Of a stretch of DNA of 5,062 nt, positions 1 through 5,062 are shown piece after piece; the stretch's first letter is position 1; the number at the start of each line of letters is the position of its first letter. Under the pieces are notes generated by a model that saw nothing but the letters and a program-made list of their open reading frames with translations, was not told the origin of the DNA and did no database searches. Source of the DNA: Rugosibacter sp. (lineage in GTDB: Bacteria > Pseudomonadota > Gammaproteobacteria > Burkholderiales > Rhodocyclaceae). Both the position numbers and the translations under genes were made by a program. Location of the stretch: contig JALRCC010000256.1 of assembly GCA_023257495.1 (NCBI GenBank), positions 1-5,062 on the forward strand, written 5' to 3'.

Positions 1-3000
1 GCACCGTAAGCCTCAAGCGCCCACACCTCCATCTCACCAAACCGCTGGCCACCAAACGGCGCTTTACCGCCCAGCGGTTGCTGAGTGACTAAACTATATG
101 GACCTGTTGAGCGTGCGTGCATCTTGTCATCGACCAAATGATGTAATTTAAGAACATGCATATAACCAACAGTCACCTTTCGATCGAATTTTTCACCGGT
201 GCGTCCATCAAACAAATCAACCTGGCCGTCAGCTGGCAAATCCGCCAGATCAAGCATTGTTTTGATTTCCGACTCATGCGCACCATCAAATACCGGGGTA
301 GCAAAGGGCACTCCCTCTTTTAGATTCACGGCAAGCTCAGCTAGCTCGAAGTCATTCAGGCTATTAATTTCCTCATTCTTTCCTGAGTTGTTGTAAATAT
401 TATTCAATAAGTTGCGCACCTCAGCGGCAGAAGCTTGTTGGCGTAACAGCGTATCAATTTTCTTTCCAAGGCCTTTGGCAGCCCATCCGAGATGAGTTTC
501 AAGAATCTGCCCAATGTTCATACGTGATGGAACGCCTAGTGGATTAAGAACGATATCCATTGCTGTACCATCAGCCATGTGCGGCATATCTTCTATCGGT
601 ACAATTTTCGAGATGACGCCCTTATTGCCGTGTCGACCAGCCATTTTGTCCCCGGGTTGAACGCGACGTTTGACAGCAAGATAGACCTTAACCATTTTCT
701 GCACGCCGGCGGGCAGCTCATCTCCTTGCGTCAGTTTCTTTTTCTTAGCCTCGAATGCCACATCAAAATCCTTACGCGTCTGCTCAATACTGTCGCGTAA
801 ACTTTCCAGTTGCTCCTGAGCATCTTCGGCAGCGAGCGAAATATCAAACCAATGATAGTGCTCAACCGTTTCAAGATATGCCTTGGTTATTTTGGTTCCT
901 TTAGCGAGTTTTTTAGGTCCCTTATTTGCAACCTTATTAACCAGCAGCTTTTCAATTCGCGCAAACGTGTCACGCTCAACGATACGCATTTGGTCAGCCA
1001 AATCTTGCTTATAGCCTTTTAGCATATCGTCGATAATTGACTGCGCACGCTTATCCCGCTCGATACCCTCGCGTGTAAATACTTGTACATCAATTACCGT
1101 CCCTACCATTCCAGACGGAACTTTTAATGAGGTATCTTTTACATCAGAAGCCTTTTCACCAAAAATTGCACGTAACAGCTTTTCTTCAGGTGTAAGCTGC
1201 GTTTCACCTTTAGGTGTTACCTTACCAACCAGCACATCACCGGCTTCTACTTCTGCACCAATATAAACAATACCTGACTCATCCAGTCGTCCAAGCTGCG
1301 ACTCTCCCAGGGTGGCAATGTCTCTTGAAATTTCTTCAGGCCCGAGCTTTGTGTCACGTGCCATAACCGTCAACTCTTCAATGTGAATTGAAGTAAAGCG
1401 ATCTTCTGCTACTACGCGCTCGGAAATAAGGATTGAGTCCTCAAAGTTATAACCGTTCCATGGCATAAATGCCACAAGCATGTTCTGGCCTAGCGCCAAC
1501 TCACCAAGATCAGTCGAAGCGCCATCGGCAATCACATCACCCTTACCGATCACATCTCCCATTCTGACAATGGGACGCTGGTTAATGTTGGTATTTTGGT
1601 TCGATCTGGTGTACTTGATGAGATTGTAGATGTCGACACCAACTTCTCCCGGTACAGTCTCTTCGTCATTAACGCGAACCACAATCCGGTTTGCATCAAC
1701 ATAATCAACCAACCCGCCACGTAAAGCCTGTACAGCCGTTCCTGAGTCGACAGCCACCGTACGTTCAATACCGGTCCCAACGAATGCCTTTTCCGGACGC
1801 AGACAAGGAACTGCCTGACGCTGCATATTGGCACCCATCAAAGCACGATTGGCATCATCATGCTCCAGGAAGGGAATTAAGGAGGCAGCGACTGACACGA
1901 TCTGATTAGGCGCAACGTCCATATATTGCACATCGCCTGGCTCTTTAAGAGAAAACTCGCCATTAAGTCGGCAAGAGACCAAGGCACCAGTCAAAACGCC
2001 CTTCTTATCCAGCTCCGTATTTGCTTGAGCAATGACATACTTCCCCTCTTCAATCGCTGACAAATATTCAATTTCATCTGTGACGCGACTATCCACTACC
2101 TTCCGGTAAGGGGTCTCCATGAAACCATATTCGTTTGTGCGTGAATAAAGCGCCAAGGAGTTGATCAGACCAATATTTGGGCCCTCTGGTGTTTCGATAG
2201 GACAAACACGACCGTAATGCGTTGGATGCACATCTCGCACCTCAAAGCCGGCACGCTCACGCGTCAATCCTCCAGGACCGAGAGCTGAAATGCGACGCTT
2301 GTGAGTGATCTCCGATAGAGGATTGGTTTGATCCATAAACTGCGACAGCTGACTCGAACCAAAGAACTCTTTAATTGCAGCAGAAATTGGTTTTGCATTA
2401 ATCAAATCGCGGGGCATAAGATTATCGCTTTCCGCCTGATTGAGCCGCTCTTTTACGGCACGCTCAACGCGTACCAAACCTGCGCGAAACTGATTTTCAG
2501 CCAGCTCACCCACAGACCGCACCCGACGATTACCCAAGTGATCAATATCATCGACCTCGCCACGTCCATTACGCAACTCGACTAAGATCTTGACGACATC
2601 AACAATGTCTTCATTTGATAGCGTACCCAATCCTTCAATTTCTTCACGACCGACACGGCGGTTGAACTTCATGCGGCCAACGTCTGACAAGTCATAACGT
2701 TCATCAGAATAAAACAGGCTGTGAAATAAGTTTTCAACTGCATCTTCAGTTGGCGGCTCGCCTGGACGCATCATGCGGTAAATAGCAACGCGTGCAGCCC
2801 ACTGATCAGTTGTTTCATCGATGCGCAAGGTTGACGAAATATATTCGCCACGATCAAGATCATTGACATAAAGCGTATTTAGATGCTCTACGCCATTTTC
2901 AATCATTTTTGCCAGTAGATCTTCGGTGATCTCATCATTTGCATTGGCAATAACTTCACCCGTCTCCTGATTGATCAGCGTGTTTGCAATAATTCGTCCT

Positions 3001-3890
3001 ACCATGTACTCATCTGGCACAACAAATTTCTTAACGCCCGCCTCGGCTAGCTGGCGAATATGCTTGGCAGTAATCCGTTTATCTTTGCTAACGATAGGAT
3101 TACCTGCTTTATCAAGAATATCGAACTTTGCCATCTCGCCACGCAAGCGCTCGAGATTACCCTCGGAAAAAATACCCTTCTTCGTGAACTGAAATGTATC
3201 AACCTCAAAGAAAGTGCTCAAAATTTCCTCATTGGTCATGCCAATTGCTTTGAGCAAAATAGTCACGGGCATTTTTCGCCGACGGTCAATCCGGAAGAAC
3301 AAAATATCCTTCGGATCAAACTCGAAATCCAACCAAGATCCACGGTAGGGAATGATGCGCGCCGAGAATAATAATTTTCCAGAACTGTGCGTCTTACCCT
3401 TGTCATGCTCAAAAAATACGCCCGGAGAGCGATGTAACTGAGAAACAATGACACGCTCCGTACCATTGATAACAAACGAGCCGGTCGTCGTCATAAGCGG
3501 AATTTCACCCATATACAGCGGCTGATCTTCCTTAACCTCCTTGACTGCTTTCGTATCCCGATCCAACAGAATCAAACGCACCTTTGCCCGCAAGGGGCTA
3601 GCAAACGTCAAACCACGCTGATGACATTCTTTGACGTCAAATGATGGCTCGCCCAGCTCGTACTCAATAAATTCAAGCCTTGCATTGCCTGAGTGCGCAA
3701 CAATCGGAAAAATTGACGCAAATGCAGCATGCAGACCTTGATTTTTTCGTGCGCTAGGCGCAACATCGGTTTGCAGAAAATGCATGTAAGAATCGATCTG
3801 CGTTGCCAGCAGGAATGGAATATTAAGTACATTCTCCCGCTTGGCAAAACTTTTGCGGATACGCTTTTTTTCAGTGTAAGAATAAGGCAT
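1..3890 (-). CDS. rpoB: DNA-directed RNA polymerase subunit beta (3' end cut by window edge)
   Basis: This is the beta subunit of RNA polymerase, which with beta' forms the catalytic cleft and makes RNA from NTPs. The ATG at 3890 opens [18 protein letters not shown], a typical proteobacterial start, 5 bases after a GGAG. The frame is the same at the start, at codon 519, at the NFEDS motif and at the left edge, so there is no net frameshift. Visible motifs are [17 protein letters not shown] near residues 141-157, the rifampicin pocket [10 protein letters not shown] through [12 protein letters not shown] (about 513-541), E817-D818 in NFEDS (E. coli 813-814) and [12 protein letters not shown] with K1082 and K1090 (E. 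coli K1065 and K1073). The pocket residues D520, H530 and S535 match wild-type E. coli D516, H526 and S531. About 1296 codons are present, ending in ALEAYG. The E. coli protein (1342 aa) has 60 residues after that point, so the full length should be near 1356. The remaining C-terminus, and probably rpoC, lie to the left. Confidence 0.99.
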   Translation of the reverse strand, partial: MPYSYTEKKRIRKSFAKRENVLNIPFLLATQIDSYMHFLQTDVAPSARKNQGLHAAFASIFPIVAHSGNARLEFIEYELGEPSFDVKECHQRGLTFASPLRAKVRLILLDRDTKAVKEVKEDQPLYMGEIPLMTTTGSFVINGTERVIVSQLHRSPGVFFEHDKGKTHSSGKLLFSARIIPYRGSWLDFEFDPKDILFFRIDRRRKMPVTILLKAIGMTNEEILSTFFEVDTFQFTKKGIFSEGNLERLRGEMAKFDILDKAGNPIVSKDKRITAKHIRQLAEAGVKKFVVPDEYMVGRIIANTLINQETGEVIANANDEITEDLLAKMIENGVEHLNTLYVNDLDRGEYISSTLRIDETTDQWAARVAIYRMMRPGEPPTEDAVENLFHSLFYSDERYDLSDVGRMKFNRRVGREEIEGLGTLSNEDIVDVVKILVELRNGRGEVDDIDHLGNRRVRSVGELAENQFRAGLVRVERAVKERLNQAESDNLMPRDLINAKPISAAIKEFFGSSQLSQFMDQTNPLSEITHKRRISALGPGGLTRERAGFEVRDVHPTHYGRVCPIETPEGPNIGLINSLALYSRTNEYGFMETPYRKVVDSRVTDEIEYLSAIEEGKYVIAQANTELDKKGVLTGALVSCRLNGEFSLKEPGDVQYMDVAPNQIVSVAASLIPFLEHDDANRALMGANMQRQAVPCLRPEKAFVGTGIERTVAVDSGTAVQALRGGLVDYVDANRIVVRVNDEETVPGEVGVDIYNLIKYTRSNQNTNINQRPIVRMGDVIGKGDVIADGASTDLGELALGQNMLVAFMPWNGYNFEDSILISERVVAEDRFTSIHIEELTVMARDTKLGPEEISRDIATLGESQLGRLDESGIVYIGAEVEAGDVLVGKVTPKGETQLTPEEKLLRAIFGEKASDVKDTSLKVPSGMVGTVIDVQVFTREGIERDKRAQSIIDDMLKGYKQDLADQMRIVERDTFARIEKLLVNKVANKGPKKLAKGTKITKAYLETVEHYHWFDISLAAEDAQEQLESLRDSIEQTRKDFDVAFEAKKKKLTQGDELPAGVQKMVKVYLAVKRRVQPGDKMAGRHGNKGVISKIVPIEDMPHMADGTAMDIVLNPLGVPSRMNIGQILETHLGWAAKGLGKKIDTLLRQQASAAEVRNLLNNIYNNSGKNEEINSLNDFELAELAVNLKEGVPFATPVFDGAHESEIKTMLDLADLPADGQVDLFDGRTGEKFDRKVTVGYMHVLKLHHLVDDKMHARSTGPYSLVTQQPLGGKAPFGGQRFGEMEVWALEAYG

Positions 3891-3894
3891 GGTG

Positions 3895-3899
3895 TCTCC
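3895..3899 (-). promoter_or_regulatory. Ribosome binding site of rpoB
   Basis: The minus strand reads CGGAGACACCATG, which puts a GGAG core five bases before the rpoB ATG at 3890. It is a moderate Shine-Dalgarno match, weaker than the AGGAGG of rplJ. It lies about 20 bases after the C8 run that ends the intergenic hairpin. Confidence 0.8.
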
Positions 3900-3921
3900 G
3901 TTCGTGATTCAGACATCGGGG

Positions 3922-3965
3922 GGGGATAAAAGAAAAAACTGCACGCAGCTTTTTTGTTTAGCCCC
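3922..3965 (-). promoter_or_regulatory. Long imperfect hairpin upstream of rpoB, candidate RNase III processing site
   Basis: In the minus-strand transcript GGGG (3965-3962) pairs with CCCC (3925-3922), UAAA (3960-3957) with UUUA (3930-3927), AAAAAA (3955-3950) with UUUUUU (3938-3933), and CUG (3948-3946) with CAG (3941-3939). The loop is CGUG. This gives 17 base pairs interrupted by two C-U mismatches and two single-base bulges. In E. coli the rplL-rpoB intergenic RNA has an RNase III site downstream of the attenuator, and this hairpin sits in the same place. The processing role is inferred by position; only the pairing is seen. The U6 arm after a short GC stem could also act as a weak terminator. 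Confidence 0.55.
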
Positions 3966-3968
3966 TAA

Positions 3969-3986
3969 TCCAGAGCGGCTTCTGGA
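3969..3986 (-). promoter_or_regulatory. Compact 6-bp hairpin in the rplL-rpoB intergenic region
   Basis: TCCAGA and TCTGGA form a perfect six-base inverted repeat around a six-base loop, AGCCGC on the minus strand. It lies between the terminator and the long hairpin, with only three bases separating it from the latter, so the two could stack. No U-run follows it, so it is not a terminator by itself. Its function is unknown. Confidence 0.45.
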
Positions 3987-4011
3987 AAATTCAATTTGCG
4001 TACCGCATAGC

Positions 4012-4047
4012 AAAAAACGGGTCGGCAGCGAAACTGCCAACCCGTTT
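4012..4047 (-). terminator. Intrinsic terminator/attenuator between rplL and rpoB
   Basis: On the minus strand AAACGGGTTGGCAG (4047-4034) and CTGCCGACCCGTTT (4028-4015) form a 14-base-pair stem around the five-base loop TTTCG. The U-run spans 4017-4012, its first three bases shared with the base of the stem. One pair (4039 with 4023) is U-G in the minus transcript but would be C-A in a plus transcript, so the structure favours minus-strand transcription, the direction of the genes. It starts 11 bases after the rplL stop. In E. coli a leaky terminator in this gap lowers rpoBC transcription relative to rplJL. The same partial role is inferred here, because no rpoB promoter is evident after it. 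Confidence 0.9.
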
Positions 4048-4058
4048 CAAGGCAAGAA

Positions 4059-4436
4059 TTACTTGATCTCGACCTTTGCACCAGCTTCCTCAAGTTGCTT
4101 TTTGAGAGCTTCGGCATCCGCCTTGGAAACACCTTCCTTAACAGCCTTAGGGGCACCATCAACAACATCTTTGGCTTCCTTCAGCCCAAGACCTGTCGCG
4201 GCACGAACAACCTTGATAACTTCAACCTTCTTCTCACCAGCCGCTAGCAGCATGACATTGAATTCGGTTTGCTCTTCTGCAGCACCGGCAGCAGCGGCAG
4301 CAGGTGCTGCAACAGCAACAGCAGCCGCAGCAGCGGAAACACCAAACTTCTCTTCCATTTCCTTGATTAACTCGGAAAGTTCGAGAACGGTCATGCCAGC
4401 GATGGCTTCGAGAATTTCAGCTTTATTAACAGCCAT
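4059..4436 (-). CDS. rplL: Large ribosomal subunit protein bL12 (L7/L12)
   Basis: This 125-residue acidic stalk protein binds L10 as dimers on the 50S subunit and recruits and stimulates the GTPase factors EF-Tu, EF-G and IF2. The N-terminal dimerisation and L10-binding helices span about residues 1-33 ([20 protein letters not shown]). A flexible Ala-rich hinge covers about 34-54, and the globular factor-binding domain runs from about 57 to 125. The conserved factor-binding surface is present as KKVEVIKVV and GLGLKEAKD (about 69-90). Length matches the family norm of about 120-128. The ATG at 4436 lies eight bases after AGGAG. It follows rplJ by 41 bases and precedes the attenuator. The hinge is almost all Ala with one Gly, one Pro and two Val. 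The C-terminal half resembles betaproteobacterial homologues from memory. Confidence 0.99.
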   Translation of the reverse strand: MAVNKAEILEAIAGMTVLELSELIKEMEEKFGVSAAAAAVAVAAPAAAAAGAAEEQTEFNVMLLAAGEKKVEVIKVVRAATGLGLKEAKDVVDGAPKAVKEGVSKADAEALKKQLEEAGAKVEIK

Positions 4437-4444
4437 AATTGCAA

Positions 4445-4449
4445 CTCCT
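4445..4449 (-). promoter_or_regulatory. Ribosome binding site of rplL
   Basis: The minus strand reads TTTAGGAGTTGCAATTATG, with AGGAG eight bases before the start codon. It lies in the 41-base rplJ-rplL spacer. Together with an ATG start, compared with GTG for rplJ, it fits the need for about four to six L7/L12 copies per L10. Confidence 0.8.
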
Positions 4450-4477
4450 AAATGAATTTTGGATCAATAAAATACGA

Positions 4478-5002
4478 TTACGCAGTCGTTTTTGCATCAC
4501 GCACAGCCGCAAGACCCCGCACAAACTTCGTCGGAACTTCATTGAGCGTACGTACAAACTGAGTGATTGGCGCTTGCATCGTGCCCAGCAGTTTGGAGAG
4601 CAACTCCTCACGACTTGGCATCGTAGCCAATGCTTTGACACCCGCCGCGTCTAAGACGTAGTTGGGCATTGCGCCGGCTTTGATAACGAGCTGATCTTTA
4701 CCTTTAGCAAAGTCATTGAGCAACTTGGCAGCCGCCACTGGATCTGTGGAGATTCCATAGATCAACGGACCAACAAGCTTGTCGGACAATGCTTCAAACG
4801 GCGTGCCAGCAACAGCACGACGCGCCAGGGTATTTTTCAGCACCCGCAAATACACACCCGATTGACGTGCTTTCGCACGCAAGCTGGTGAGATCAACCAC
4901 TCCAAGACCACGATACTCGGCGACGATGATTGACTGAGCTTTCGCAACTACTGCGGAAACTTCTTCAACTACCGCCTTCTTGTCGTCAAGATTAAGACTC
5001 AC
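4478..5002 (-). CDS. rplJ: Large ribosomal subunit protein uL10
   Basis: L10 anchors the L7/L12 dimers to 23S rRNA at the base of the ribosomal stalk. In well-studied bacteria it also represses translation of its own operon by binding the rplJ leader. From the GTG at 5002 the protein has 174 residues and begins [20 protein letters not shown], the usual N-terminus. The RNA-binding domain includes AEYRGLGV (about 28-35), [20 protein letters not shown] (41-60) and GPLIYGIS (78-85). The C-terminal helix that carries L7/L12 dimers covers about 130-165. An alternative in-frame GTG at 5008 would add two residues, but it overlaps the Shine-Dalgarno sequence. The TAA stop is 41 bases before rplL. Translational coupling to rplL is likely from family knowledge, not shown here. 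Confidence 0.98.
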   Translation of the reverse strand: MSLNLDDKKAVVEEVSAVVAKAQSIIVAEYRGLGVVDLTSLRAKARQSGVYLRVLKNTLARRAVAGTPFEALSDKLVGPLIYGISTDPVAAAKLLNDFAKGKDQLVIKAGAMPNYVLDAAGVKALATMPSREELLSKLLGTMQAPITQFVRTLNEVPTKFVRGLAAVRDAKTTA

Positions 5003-5007
5003 GGTCA

Positions 5008-5013
5008 CCTCCT
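5008..5013 (-). promoter_or_regulatory. Ribosome binding site that decides the rplJ start
   Basis: The minus strand reads CTAGGAGGTGACCGTGAGTC. The full AGGAGG core ends five bases before the GTG at 5002, which is ideal spacing. The upstream GTG (5008-5006) begins with the last G of this core, so a ribosome paired here cannot also start there. This sets the 174-residue L10 start. Confidence 0.85.
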
Positions 5014-5062
5014 AGTAAAACGCCCTCGCCGGAAAGTCGGCGCTGGCAATACGGCGGCCTTC
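5014..5062 (-). promoter_or_regulatory. 3' part of the rplJ leader, possibly the L10 autoregulatory leader
   Basis: The GC-rich leader fragment upstream of the rplJ Shine-Dalgarno contains a clear hairpin at 5042-5027: CGCCG pairs with CGGCG around a six-base loop ACTTTC. A second CGCCG at 5056-5052 could pair with the same CGGCG, giving two mutually exclusive folds. In many bacteria L10, with L7/L12, binds a leader here to repress translation. The identification rests on position and local pairing only. The main L10-binding part, and any promoter, would lie beyond the right edge. Confidence 0.45.

Noticed and set aside
199..3475. Several 65-103-residue open frames on the plus strand and in other minus frames within rpoB
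   Set aside because: All lie inside the conserved rpoB reading frame and show no family resemblance or convincing ribosome binding sites. They are shadows of the real gene.
3997..4007. Small TGCG/CGCA inverted repeat
   Set aside because: Four base pairs with a three-base loop is too weak to separate from chance next to the larger structures.
4290..4335. GCA/GCC-rich repetitive stretch that looks like a microsatellite
   Set aside because: It encodes the Ala-rich hinge of L7/L12, a normal feature of the family.
3889..4455. 188-residue open frame on the plus strand covering the rplL region
   Set aside because: It is antisense to rplL. Its Ala/Ser/Thr-rich product is the complement of the Ala-rich hinge codons, and it has no recognisable family.
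4437..4477. Possible promoter in the rplJ-rplL spacer
   Set aside because: The spacer is AT-rich, but I see no paired -35 and -10 elements with suitable spacing.
4439..4654. Short open frames on both strands overlapping the rplJ 3' end
   Set aside because: They overlap the well-conserved L10 coding sequence in other frames and have low-complexity or unrecognisable products.
1..5062. Undescribed system, mobile element or CRISPR array
   Set aside because: The window is filled by core housekeeping genes in their usual order, with no direct repeats, terminal inverted repeats or foreign genes visible.

Overview
The window is a conserved ribosomal-protein/RNA-polymerase block of a bacterial chromosome, read entirely on the minus strand. 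In transcription order it holds the end of an rplJ leader (5062 to about 5014), rplJ for ribosomal protein L10, rplL for L7/L12, a 168-base intergenic region rich in RNA structure, and rpoB for the RNA polymerase beta subunit. rpoB runs off the left edge with roughly 60 C-terminal residues missing. The sequences look betaproteobacterial. The RpoB N-terminus and core, and an L7/L12 with a long Ala-rich hinge and a [18 protein letters not shown] C-terminus, resemble Burkholderia, Neisseria and Nitrosomonas-type proteins as I remember them. I cannot place the genus without a search.

Region by region: 1-3890 is rpoB, with an open frame across the window and the catalytic and rifampicin-pocket motifs intact. 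3891-4058 is the rplL-rpoB intergenic region. It carries three structures, in transcription order: a textbook intrinsic terminator (4012-4047) that probably acts as a partial attenuator, a compact hairpin (3969-3986), and a long imperfect hairpin (3922-3965) whose 3' arm begins a run of eight C. The rpoB ribosome binding site follows. 4059-4436 is rplL, 4437-4477 a short spacer with a good ribosome binding site, and 4478-5002 is rplJ. Its start is most likely the GTG at 5002, because the GTG six bases upstream lies inside the Shine-Dalgarno sequence. 5014-5062 is a GC-rich leader fragment with two competing 5' arms for one 3' arm.

The genes work together as one expression unit. L10 and L7/L12 form the ribosomal stalk that recruits translation factors, and RpoB is half of the RNA polymerase catalytic core. 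The intergenic terminator fits the known need to make far fewer polymerase subunits than stalk proteins from one transcript. I see no mobile element, CRISPR array, tRNA, rRNA or defence system, and no sign of a previously undescribed system. The interest lies in the non-coding control elements.
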